A stretch of DNA of 13,741 nt from positions 1 through 13,741 of the forward strand of contig JBJKQK010000026.1 in the NCBI GenBank assembly GCA_046705285.1, given 5' to 3'. The DNA is from SCRD01 sp046705285. GTDB lineage: Bacteria; Acidobacteriota; Terriglobia; UBA7540. The notes below the pieces were generated by a model that was not told the origin of the DNA, did no database searches, and was given only the letters and a program-made list of their open reading frames with translations. Position 1 is the first letter of the stretch, and each line of letters starts with the position of its first letter. The position numbers were made by a program, and so were the translations under genes. Shown piece after piece: positions 4,665 through 11,447 of the stretch.

Positions 4665-7436
4665 ATGAATTCAAACGAAATTAGAAAGCGTTTCTTAACC
4701 TTTTTTGAGGACCGTGGCCATCGCATGGTGCCGTCATCTTCGCTGGTGCCGGCGAACGATCCCACCCTGCTGTTCTCGAACGCCGGGATGAACCAGTTCA
4801 AGGACGTCTTTCTGGGGCGAGAAAAACGCGACTACACGCGCGCCTGCAGCTCGCAGAAATGCGTGCGCGCGGGCGGCAAGCACAATGACCTGGAACAGGT
4901 GGGCCGCACCCGCCGGCATCACACCTTCTTCGAGATGCTCGGCAACTTCAGTTTTGGCGACTACTTCAAGGCCGAGGCGATTCCCTGGGCATGGGAGCTG
5001 GTGACCAAAGATTTCGGGATTCCAAAGGAGAACCTCTACGCCACGGTCTTCGTGGGCGCAAATGAAATTCCGCGCGACTCCGATGCATACGATTTGTGGC
5101 GCTCGTTCGGTGTTCCTGAAGACCGTATCTTTGAACTCGGCATGCACGACAACTTCTGGCAGATGGGCGACACAGGTCCGTGCGGCCCCTGCTCGGAGAT
5201 TCACTACGACATGGGCCCGAAGGCGAGCGACCTGGGCCATACCGATTGCAAGTTTCCGTGCGATTGCGGCCGCTTCACTGAGATATGGAACTTGGTCTTT
5301 ATGCAATACAACCGCACGTCAGAAAGCAGCAACCCTGCCAATCCCCACTCACTCTTGTTCCATCTGGAGCCACTGCCAAAACCTTCAGTCGATACCGGCG
5401 CGGGGCTTGAGCGGCTGGCGGCCGTGCTGCAGGGCAAAATCTCCAATTTCGATACTGACCTCTTCAAGCCGCTGATTGACGAAGCGGCGGCGCTGGCAAA
5501 CATCGAATACGGCGCGAACCACGATGCCGATGTTTCGCTGCGCATCATCGCCGACCATGCTCGGGCGTCAACATTTTTGATTTCCGATGGCGTGCTGCCT
5601 TCGAACGAAGGGCGCGGCTATGTGCTGCGGCTGATCATGCGCCGTGCGCTCTATCATGGTCAGACGCTCGGACTGAAAGACCCCTTCCTTTATAAGATGT
5701 CGAGCCACGTGGTGGACATGATGAAGGACGCGTATCCCGAGCTCGCCGAAACCGCGCACCATGTGGCCCGGGCGATCAAGCTAGAGGAAGAGCGATACGC
5801 AGAAACCACCCGCGTGGGCCTTGAAAAGCTGGACGAGGCCAAAGTTCTGCTGAGAGATGGATCGCAAAAGCCTTTTGGAGAATGGAAAAAAAGCAAAGGC
5901 TGGCAGGGAGGTGCTGAGACCGAGCAACTGCAAAACGGCAAACTTGCCGGCGAGGATGCCTTCGTTCTGCATGACACATTCGGCCTACGTCCGGACTTCG
6001 TTGCGGACATTGTGAAGCACTACGGCCTCGACATTGACTGGAATAGCTACAATGCCGAAATGCAAAAGCAGCGTGAGCGGGCTCGGGCTTCGTGGAAAGG
6101 TGCGGAGAAGAAGACTGCCGCTCCGGTTTTTCAGGAGCTGGCAGAGACCCACCAGACGTTTTTTGACGGCTACACGCAAGTGAAATCAACCAATTGCAAA
6201 GTTGTAGCTCTGATTCAAAAAGGCCAGCCGGTCGAGGAAGCAAAAGCCGGGCAGCAGGTTGAAATCGTGCTCGATCACACGCCGTTTTATGCCGAGGCAG
6301 GCGGGCAGGTGGGCGATACAGGGCGGTTCTTCGCGGCGGACGGTGACCATGAAGTGGCGCACATCACGGACACTTACCGTCCCGTCAGCGGCGTGACGGC
6401 GCACAAGGCGACGGCGCGGGACACAATCCGCGTGGGCGACGTGGTGACGGCCGTGATCGACAACGGGCGGCGCGACGCCATCCGGCGCAATCACACGGCG
6501 ACGCACCTGCTGCACGCGGCGCTGCGAACCACGCTGGGCACGCACGTAAAGCAGCGCGGATCGCTGGTGGCGCCTGACCGGCTGCGCTTTGACTTCTCAC
6601 ACTTCGCGGAAATCGGCGAGCAGGACCTGCTGGACATCGAAGATATGGTGAACCAGCACATCCTTAAGAACGAAGAAATCCGCACCGATGTGATGGACAT
6701 CGACCAGGCGCTCCAGACGGGCGCCATGGCGCTGTTTGGCGAAAAGTATGGCGACCGGGTGCGGGTGCTTTCGGTGGAAGACGGCAGCTTTTCGCGCGAG
6801 CTTTGCGGCGGCACGCACGTCAGCCGCACGGGCGACATTGGCCTGTTCAAGATTGTGAGGGAGGGCAGCGTGGCGGCGGGCACCCGGCGCATTGAAGCCA
6901 TCACCGGCACGGGCGTGCTGGAACATCTGCGCAAGGCCGATGAGACGCTGGCAGTGCTGGGCGCAACGCTGCGCGCCAAGCCCGAAGAAGTGCTAGAAGC
7001 GGCCGAGAAGCTGGCCGATACCGAAAAGAAGCTGCGCAAGGAGCTCGACGCGCAGCAGATGAAGCGCGCGACCGCGCAGGTCGGCGATCTGCTCAGACAG
7101 GCACGAAACGTCAAGGGAGTACTGGTAATATCGTTGCAACTGGATGATGTGTCGAGGCCCGCCATGCGGCAGATACTAGACCAATTGCGGTCGCGGATTG
7201 GTTCCGGCGTAGTGGTGCTGGGAACGATCTCCGATAATAAGGCTGCGCTCATCGGGGGTGTGACACACGACCTGACCGCGAAGCTCGATGCCGGAAAGAT
7301 TGTGCGCCAGGCAGCGGCGCTGATGGAAGGTTCGGGCGGCGGCCGCAAGGACCTGGCCGAAGCGGGCGGAAAGAATCCAGAAAAGCTGGACGAGTGCTTG
7401 AAATCGGTGCCGGTGATTGTGGAACGGATGCTGTAG
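4665..7436 (+). CDS. alaS: Alanine--tRNA ligase
   Basis: A 923-residue alanyl-tRNA synthetase that charges tRNA-Ala in the cytoplasm and hydrolyses mischarged Ser/Gly-tRNA-Ala. The class II catalytic core is at the N-terminus: FSNAGMNQFKDVFLG (37-51), the RTRRHHTFFEMLGNFSFGDY stretch (81-100), and DTGAGLERLAAVLQG (243-257). The editing domain carries the zinc set HTATH (610-614) and CGGTH (714-718). The C-terminal DHHA1-type region ends in GGGRKDLAEAGG (891-902). It is somewhat longer than the roughly 875 residues usual; the extra length includes a Gly/Lys/Trp-rich stretch at about 399-425 before the conserved LHDTFG (435-440). The ATG at 4665 gives the expected EIRKRFLTFF opening a few residues in, but has no purine-rich ribosome site, because the heptamer array occupies that place. 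No frameshift is seen. Confidence 0.98.
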   Translation: MNSNEIRKRFLTFFEDRGHRMVPSSSLVPANDPTLLFSNAGMNQFKDVFLGREKRDYTRACSSQKCVRAGGKHNDLEQVGRTRRHHTFFEMLGNFSFGDYFKAEAIPWAWELVTKDFGIPKENLYATVFVGANEIPRDSDAYDLWRSFGVPEDRIFELGMHDNFWQMGDTGPCGPCSEIHYDMGPKASDLGHTDCKFPCDCGRFTEIWNLVFMQYNRTSESSNPANPHSLLFHLEPLPKPSVDTGAGLERLAAVLQGKISNFDTDLFKPLIDEAAALANIEYGANHDADVSLRIIADHARASTFLISDGVLPSNEGRGYVLRLIMRRALYHGQTLGLKDPFLYKMSSHVVDMMKDAYPELAETAHHVARAIKLEEERYAETTRVGLEKLDEAKVLLRDGSQKPFGEWKKSKGWQGGAETEQLQNGKLAGEDAFVLHDTFGLRPDFVADIVKHYGLDIDWNSYNAEMQKQRERARASWKGAEKKTAAPVFQELAETHQTFFDGYTQVKSTNCKVVALIQKGQPVEEAKAGQQVEIVLDHTPFYAEAGGQVGDTGRFFAADGDHEVAHITDTYRPVSGVTAHKATARDTIRVGDVVTAVIDNGRRDAIRRNHTATHLLHAALRTTLGTHVKQRGSLVAPDRLRFDFSHFAEIGEQDLLDIEDMVNQHILKNEEIRTDVMDIDQALQTGAMALFGEKYGDRVRVLSVEDGSFSRELCGGTHVSRTGDIGLFKIVREGSVAAGTRRIEAITGTGVLEHLRKADETLAVLGATLRAKPEEVLEAAEKLADTEKKLRKELDAQQMKRATAQVGDLLRQARNVKGVLVISLQLDDVSRPAMRQILDQLRSRIGSGVVVLGTISDNKAALIGGVTHDLTAKLDAGKIVRQAAALMEGSGGGRKDLAEAGGKNPEKLDECLKSVPVIVERML

Positions 7437-7463
7437 CGGGCCGGCGGCGCGGCAACCGCCAAA

Positions 7464-7656
7464 GAAGAGGCCAGAAATCTCCCTGACCAGATTTCGGAGG
7501 ACTCATCCTTCGAGGACATCCAGTACCACATTGACGTGCGCGAGAAGATCGTGCAGGGATCAAATGGGGCGGGCAGGACAGCTGCCTGGCCAGGAAGAAG
7601 CCGACCGCAGGATGCTGAAGCATACGGGCGATCAGCCCGGAGGGAAGCGGAATTAG
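7464..7656 (+). pseudogene. Frameshifted relic of a small antitoxin-like protein
   Basis: In the frame continuing from alaS, after its stop, codons read LPDQISEDSSFEDIQYHIDV then REKIVQG. This resembles the N-terminal half of a roughly 70-residue family often found beside RelE/ParE toxins (pattern LP-x-D-x(3)-DIQYH-x-YVR-x-KIE-x-G, then GR-x-(L/V)-S-QEE-V-x-RRM). The expected second half, GQLPGQEEADRRMLKHT, is present a few bases on but in another frame, ending at TAG 7654-7656. There is no start codon or ribosome site before the first half. I read it as a broken remnant with one net frameshift near 7560. Family membership is from memory of sequence patterns. No toxin gene follows. Confidence 0.5.
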
Positions 7657-7657
7657 C

Positions 7658-7686
7658 TTGACAAGTGTGGGCTACCATGGTAGTCT
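7658..7686 (+). promoter_or_regulatory. Orphan sigma-70-like promoter with palindromic operator
   Basis: TTGACA (7658-7663) and TAGTCT (7681-7686) are spaced by exactly 17 bases. The 12-bp perfect palindrome CTACCATGGTAG (7672-7683) overlaps the spacer and the -10 box, as autorepressor sites often do. No intact gene follows for over 300 bp. It may be the leftover control region of a lost toxin-antitoxin type operon, which fits the relic just upstream. Confidence 0.4.
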
Positions 7687-7698
7687 TCTTCAAGCTCC

Positions 7699-7718
7699 CC
7701 GGCGTGATGTTTCGCCGG
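7699..7718. other. Six-pair hairpin downstream of the orphan promoter
   Basis: CCGGCG (7699-7704) and CGCCGG (7713-7718) enclose the eight-base loop TGATGTTT. No T-run follows, so it is not a standard terminator. It would be near the 5' end of any RNA made from the promoter at 7658-7686. Confidence 0.3.
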
Positions 7719-7838
7719 AGGCCATGGAGAAACGATGGCGGGACTGGGTGCAAACTGGCCTAGGAGACTGTACGAGGAGCTGCCGGAAGACGGCACAAAC
7801 CCCCTCGCCGCGCCTGCAATCAATACACAGGAAAAAAT

Positions 7839-7858
7839 AAAAAAAGAATTCTTTTTTT
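7839..7858. other. 20-bp perfect palindrome, A7-GAATTC-T7
   Basis: Seven A, then GAATTC, then seven T form a perfect 20-bp palindrome. It borders the purine-rich repeat block that begins at 7863. Such A/T arms could act as a weak bidirectional terminator or a curved spacer; the sequence does not decide. Confidence 0.4.
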
Positions 7859-7862
7859 GCAG

Positions 7863-8017
7863 AACGAACCGGAGAAGTTGTTGAAATCAAAGGATCGGGG
7901 TCCAAAAACGAACCGAAACGAACCGGAAAACGAAGCGGAGAAGTTGTTGAAAACATTGGAGTGCATAAAAAACGAACCGAAACGAACCGGAAAACGAACC
8001 GGGCCATGTTGTTGAAA
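7863..8017 (+). repeat. Purine-rich tandem repeat, about 64-66 bp period, 2.5 copies
   Basis: A 31-base block is identical at 7904-7934 and 7968-7998 (offset 64). Each block is built of shorter ACGAACCG-type subunits. After each block comes CGG, a short variable part, and GTTGTTGAAA (7943-7952 and 8008-8017). A third, 5'-truncated copy at 7866-7886 shares GGAGAAGTTGTTGAAA with the middle copy, 66 bases earlier. The plus strand is rich in A and G and poor in T. No cas genes and no uniform spacer structure are present, so it is not a CRISPR array. Reading frames through it give only low-complexity peptides (KNEPKRTGKRTG or FVFRFVSVRF). Confidence 0.7.
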
Positions 8018-8021
8018 ATAA

Positions 8022-8183
8022 ATGATGGCAAATAAACAGACCGAAAACAGACTGGAGAAAGCCCAACCTGAAAGTGACCTTTCCGGCAGCGGTTTGGCGT
8101 CCCTGAAAGCGAAACTCCAGGCCGGACTCTCGATAAATGCTCCGGCTGAAGCCTTTTCGACAACGCATCGAAAAAAATGTTGA
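8022..8183 (+). CDS. Doubtful 53-residue ORF
   Basis: An ATG ATG start right after the repeat block opens a 53-codon frame: MMANKQTENRLEKAQPESDL, then a Gly/Ser-Leu helix-like part with LASLKAKLQAGLSI, ending in THRKKC. The composition is more protein-like than the flanking sequence (Glu/Lys/Leu helix). However, no Shine-Dalgarno sequence precedes it, its start abuts a TAA, and I know no relatives. It is either a small protein or a fragment carried with the repeat. Confidence 0.2.
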   Translation: MMANKQTENRLEKAQPESDLSGSGLASLKAKLQAGLSINAPAEAFSTTHRKKC

Positions 8184-8198
8184 AAGTCCTGTTTTCCC

Positions 8199-8227
8199 TT
8201 GTTGTCCCGGCGAAAGCACGTTATAAT
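8199..8227 (+). promoter_or_regulatory. Promoter of the lytic transglycosylase gene
   Basis: A perfect TATAAT is at 8222-8227. TTGTTG at 8199-8204 lies 17 bases upstream and keeps the TTG of the -35 box. The RNA start would be near 8234, giving a leader of about 160 bases before the ATG at 8393. Confidence 0.55.
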
Positions 8228-8238
8228 TCAAGCGTTTT

Positions 8239-8386
8239 GGACGGTTCCACCCGTCCAGGCTGCAGGCGGCGGGTGGTGGTGCCAGGCCGTTCCCGCAAGA
8301 AGGTTGGCGAGCTGGAATCCCGGCTAGATGAAGCCGGGCAGCGGGAGGGGATGAGCTCCGCTTCTCCACGTGTGAGTGGAGAGAGG
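8239..8386 (+). promoter_or_regulatory. Folded 5' leader with three hairpins
   Basis: The leader contains three perfect stems with six-base loops: GGACGG/CCGTCC (8239-8244, 8251-8256), CCCGGCT/AGCCGGG (8319-8325, 8332-8338) and TCTCCAC/GTGGAGA (8363-8369, 8376-8382). The last stem overlaps the first bases of the ribosome site GAGAGG (8381-8386). The arrangement suggests control of translation of the downstream wall enzyme. I looked for signatures of the c-di-AMP (ydaO), c-di-GMP and cobalamin classes and did not find their conserved core motifs, so no known riboswitch is assigned. Confidence 0.35.
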
Positions 8387-8392
8387 ATCTCT

Positions 8393-9070
8393 ATGAGCAT
8401 CAGTAAACAGTCCAAAGTGCCTGCCATTGTTGCAGCCTGCGGCGTTCTTCTTGCCGGTTTCCTGGTGTGTTCGTCTGACCTGCGAGCCGGACAGGTCCCA
8501 GCCACCACGCAGCAGGGCGGCCAGACGGTCTACGTCAACGCCAGCCCCTCGCCGCCAGCTTCTGATTATATTCAGCCAGGCCAGCTTCTTCTTCAAATCG
8601 ACTCGATCATCAACCGGGTGTCAGCTCGTTACCAGGTTGATCCAAGGCTGATCCACGCCATGATCCGGGTTGAATCCGACTATGACCCCACAGCGGTTTC
8701 CTCCAAAGGCGCTATGGGCCTGATGCAGTTGATTCCATCGACGGCCGCGCGCTTTGGAGTCGAGGATCCTTTCAATCCCAGACAGAACATTCAAGGTGGT
8801 GTCAGTTACCTGAAGTATCTCATGGACCTCTTTGGAGGTAACCTGCCGCTCTCGCTGGCTGCGTACAACGCCGGGGAGGAGACAGTGATCCGGTCGGGGG
8901 GCATTCCGCCGATCCCTGAAACCGAGCACTATGTGCGGGCCGTCACCAGTCTGTACCATTCCAACAGTGCCAACTCTGGCCCGCCGGCAGGAGAGCAAGA
9001 CAACCGAATTCAGCCTATTGTCCGCTACGTGGATTCAGAAGGCGTCATTCACTTTACCAACGCCGAGTAA
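8393..9070 (+). CDS. Exported lytic transglycosylase, SLT domain
   Basis: A 225-residue protein that should cut the MurNAc-GlcNAc bond of peptidoglycan with formation of a 1,6-anhydro end. The start at 8393 has GAGAGGA (8381-8387) five bases upstream and opens a signal peptide (hydrophobic AIVAACGVLLAGFLV, 11-25). A longer frame from 8177 is rejected because it would bury the signal. The SLT domain is at about 68-190: catalytic Glu94 in IRVESDYDP, then GAMGLMQLIPSTA (106-118), and AAYNAGE (156-162). The C-terminal PIVRYVDSEGVIHFTNAE resembles the short DUF4124-type motif (YVDxxGxxxFTN) often attached to such enzymes. Cys26 in FLVC is not a good lipobox, so it is probably soluble periplasmic. 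The amidase gene follows after 110 bp on the same strand. Confidence 0.92.
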   Translation: MSISKQSKVPAIVAACGVLLAGFLVCSSDLRAGQVPATTQQGGQTVYVNASPSPPASDYIQPGQLLLQIDSIINRVSARYQVDPRLIHAMIRVESDYDPTAVSSKGAMGLMQLIPSTAARFGVEDPFNPRQNIQGGVSYLKYLMDLFGGNLPLSLAAYNAGEETVIRSGGIPPIPETEHYVRAVTSLYHSNSANSGPPAGEQDNRIQPIVRYVDSEGVIHFTNAE

Positions 9071-9180
9071 GCCGGAGGATTCGCGCCGCACACGACCAGC
9101 GCGAACCCAGTTCAACGAGGGGGAAACCAACGAGGACACCAATTACAACTCGATGGCCAGCAAACTCAAGGGGGTTTCAT

Positions 9181-11184
9181 GTGCGGCTTGCAGTGCTGGC
9201 TGCTGTTTCGGCCCTTGTGGCCAGCGCGTCCTGCTTTGCCTCCGTGCGGCATCCTGAACTTGCCCGCAGAGCCTACCTGCACGCCATTGAACTGCAACGG
9301 AAACTTGAAGCCACGCCCGCGGAGTCACGTACGCGGGCGGAATACGAGCGGGTTATCCGCGAATTTCGGGACGTCTATTTCTACGATTTCGCCAATCTTA
9401 AGGCGCCGGTGGCGGCGGAAGCCATGGGCGACCTTTACGCAGAAATGGGCCGCGTGTTTTCGAGTCCCGCTTACTTCCGCGCCGCCATCAAATCATACCA
9501 ATATGTAATCTCCCAATACCCGGCATCCAGTATGGCTCGCGACTCCTGGCTGAGCATGGGAAAAGTCTACCTCGAAGGGCTCAAAGATCCCGGGGAGGCG
9601 CAAGACACATTCCGATCATTCCTTGCGAAGCACCCGTCCAGTGCCCAGTCCGGCGAAGCAAGGAAGGGCCTGGAGAAAATTGCTGAGGAAGCCGCTGCGG
9701 AGAAAGAGCAACAGAGTAGATCCACCCGCACTGAAACGGTGGACGACTCGGCCGGGCGTGCCTCCGGAAGTCCGGTGGAAGTAACGGAGATTCATGACTG
9801 GGTGGGGCCGAATTACACGCGCGTGGTGATTGGAGCGAAGGGTCCGTTCAAATACGATACGCTCCGCCTGTCACACCCTGACCGGATTGTTTTTGACCTT
9901 GCGAACACACAGTTGGACCGCTCCCTGCATGGGAAAGAAGTTCGCATCGACGGAGACTTTCTGCGCGACATTCGGGTGGGCCAGTTCAAGCCGAACGTTA
10001 CGCGCGTTGTTCTGGACGTCAAGAACTTCGAGGACTATTCCGCATTTCCGCTGCCGAATCCTTACCGGCTGATCATCGATGTTCACGGATCGTCGCCTCG
10101 GACGGTACAGAATGCCAGCCAGGATGAGACGTCCGCTTCCCATGCCGCCAGGGTGACGGCGCAGAGACGCTCCGTGCCGGCGCCTGTTGAGGAAAAAACT
10201 CCGGCTGTGGAGCAGGTGTCCGCCATTGCCAGGACAGAACCGGAAGTCGAGGCTGACAAACGCGTTGAGGAAGTTGCGCCTCCAAGGGCCGTGGCCGCAC
10301 CTCGCCAGCCTGTTCGGGAGTCTGTCGTACCCAAATCCGAGGTTGCTTTGAACCGCCACGTCCCCCGAACTGCCGAAGTTGCGCGGCGTCGTCTTATTCA
10401 TCGGCCTATCGAACGGAAGCCCCGCTTCGCTTTGGACGAGCACATTCCGCTCGCTGTCAGGCAAGAGACCCAGATTGCGTCCATCGAGCAGGAACGCCCC
10501 AGGATTCCCATCTCGACCACGGCGCCTTCACGCATGGGAAAGGGTCCTGCAACGCTCACACGAGCTTTGGGACTGAAGGTTCAGCGTATCGTGATTGACC
10601 CCGGCCATGGAGGCTTCGATACAGGAGCCATTGGGCCCAGAGGACTGGAGGAGAAGAACGTTACGCTTAGTATAGCGTTGCGCCTTCGGAAACTGCTCGA
10701 GACGCGGACAAACTACCGGGTGTTCATGACCCGCACGACGGACAAATTTATCCCTCTCGAAGAGCGCACGGCTATCGCGACGGAGGACCATGCCGACCTC
10801 TTCGTTTCCATTCACGCGAACGCAAGCACCGATCACCAGGTGCGAGGAATTGCGACCTATTTCCTGAATTTTACGACCGATCCCCAGGCCCTTCAGGTAG
10901 CGGCCCGCGAAAACGCAACCTCACAGGACTCCGTCTATCAGCTGAGAAGCCTTATCAAGAAAATCGCCCTCGACAATAAGGTCGAGGAATCCCAACAACT
11001 GGCTCGCGACATCCAGACAGCCCTGTACACGCGGATGCGCAGGATCTCGCACGGCATCCAGAATCGAGGCGTGCAAAAGGCTCCCTTCGTTGTTCTGATT
11101 GGAGCAAACATCCCTTCCGTTTTGGTTGAAACCGGCTTCATCACAAATCCTTTGACGGAACACCTGATGAGAGAACCCTCCTAA
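9181..11184 (+). CDS. N-acetylmuramoyl-L-alanine amidase, AMIN plus Amidase_3, cut short
   Basis: A periplasmic zinc amidase that removes stem peptides from peptidoglycan. The GTG start at 9181 has AAGGGGG (9168-9174) six bases before it and opens a signal peptide (1-21). Residues about 75-170 form TPR/YbgF-like helices (KSYQYVISQYPASSMARDSW). An AMIN domain spans 200-302, a Pro/Glu/Arg-rich linker 303-465, and Amidase_3 follows from 468: zinc His476 (DPGHGG), Glu490/491 (GLEEKN), His545 (SIHAN), and catalytic Glu650 (VETGFITN). The reading frame ends at TAA 11182-11184 after REPS. The next 29 codons in the same frame (REQIAKGIFHGIQDYINNLG and nine more, stop at 11272) are the normal C-terminal helix of the family. 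All catalytic residues are kept, so the shortened enzyme may still work. Confidence 0.92.
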   Translation: MRLAVLAAVSALVASASCFASVRHPELARRAYLHAIELQRKLEATPAESRTRAEYERVIREFRDVYFYDFANLKAPVAAEAMGDLYAEMGRVFSSPAYFRAAIKSYQYVISQYPASSMARDSWLSMGKVYLEGLKDPGEAQDTFRSFLAKHPSSAQSGEARKGLEKIAEEAAAEKEQQSRSTRTETVDDSAGRASGSPVEVTEIHDWVGPNYTRVVIGAKGPFKYDTLRLSHPDRIVFDLANTQLDRSLHGKEVRIDGDFLRDIRVGQFKPNVTRVVLDVKNFEDYSAFPLPNPYRLIIDVHGSSPRTVQNASQDETSASHAARVTAQRRSVPAPVEEKTPAVEQVSAIARTEPEVEADKRVEEVAPPRAVAAPRQPVRESVVPKSEVALNRHVPRTAEVARRRLIHRPIERKPRFALDEHIPLAVRQETQIASIEQERPRIPISTTAPSRMGKGPATLTRALGLKVQRIVIDPGHGGFDTGAIGPRGLEEKNVTLSIALRLRKLLETRTNYRVFMTRTTDKFIPLEERTAIATEDHADLFVSIHANASTDHQVRGIATYFLNFTTDPQALQVAARENATSQDSVYQLRSLIKKIALDNKVEESQQLARDIQTALYTRMRRISHGIQNRGVQKAPFVVLIGANIPSVLVETGFITNPLTEHLMREPS

Positions 11185-11274
11185 CGGGAACAGATCGCCA
11201 AGGGCATCTTCCACGGTATCCAGGACTACATTAACAATCTAGGAAGCTTCCGCGTGGCTCAGAGCACGCGTTAG
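11185..11274 (+). pseudogene. Detached C-terminal helix of the amidase
   Basis: In frame with the amidase and directly after its TAA stop, 29 codons read REQIAKGIFHGIQDYINNLG, then SFRVAQSTR, ending at TAG 11272-11274. The expected family sequence around the break is P-[SA]-Y-[RQ]-x-x-IA-x-[AG]-I, so the stop sits exactly where a tyrosine is expected (TAC or TAT changed to TAA). This is a single-base nonsense change or a sequencing error. Confidence 0.75.
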
Positions 11275-11357
11275 GTTGAGAACAAGTCTCATCTTCAGCG
11301 TAGAGCCGTGAACATCCGGCGCGCGCAGCGTTCTTCCGGCACCGTCTCAGGATGCCA

Positions 11358-11405
11358 CTTGAGGGCCGGTAACGCAGTATGGTGAATTGCTTCCTGGCCC
11401 TCAAG
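11358..11405. repeat. Perfect 10-bp inverted repeat before the DUF6599-like gene
   Basis: CTTGAGGGCC (11358-11367) and GGCCCTCAAG (11396-11405) are perfect complements with a 28-base spacer. It lies between the amidase and the next gene. No T-run follows, so a terminator role is doubtful; it is upstream of the proposed -10 box, so a regulator site is also possible. Confidence 0.45.
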
Positions 11406-11434
11406 GCTCTCGCTCGCTGGCCTCAAATTTCTGG

Positions 11435-11440
11435 TATTCT
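11435..11440 (+). promoter_or_regulatory. -10 box implying a leaderless message
   Basis: TATTCT (five of six to TATAAT) ends seven bases before the ATG at 11448. RNA would start at or next to the A of that ATG, and no Shine-Dalgarno sequence is found before it. A good -35 is not seen. Confidence 0.3.
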
Positions 11441-11447
11441 AAGATTG

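Noticed and set aside
6491..7753. Minus-strand open frame of 420 codons opposite alaS
   Set aside because: Ser/Arg-rich composition typical of an antisense shadow of a GC-rich gene, and it covers the conserved editing and C-terminal parts of alaS.
7863..8017. CRISPR array
   Set aside because: Only 2-3 copies, repeat and interval do not have uniform length, identity spreads into the interval, and there are no cas genes.
7690..8163. Minus-strand frame through the tandem repeats
   Set aside because: Its peptide (FVFRFVSVRF repeats) merely translates the DNA repeat; no ribosome site or domain.
8177..8392. Longer N-terminus for the transglycosylase
   Set aside because: It would place the signal peptide inside the protein, and a good ribosome site precedes the ATG at 8393. 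The extra part is basic, unstructured and overlaps the promoter.
8234..8392. Known riboswitch (ydaO c-di-AMP, GEMM c-di-GMP, cobalamin)
   Set aside because: The conserved core motifs of these classes could not be found; only generic hairpins are visible.
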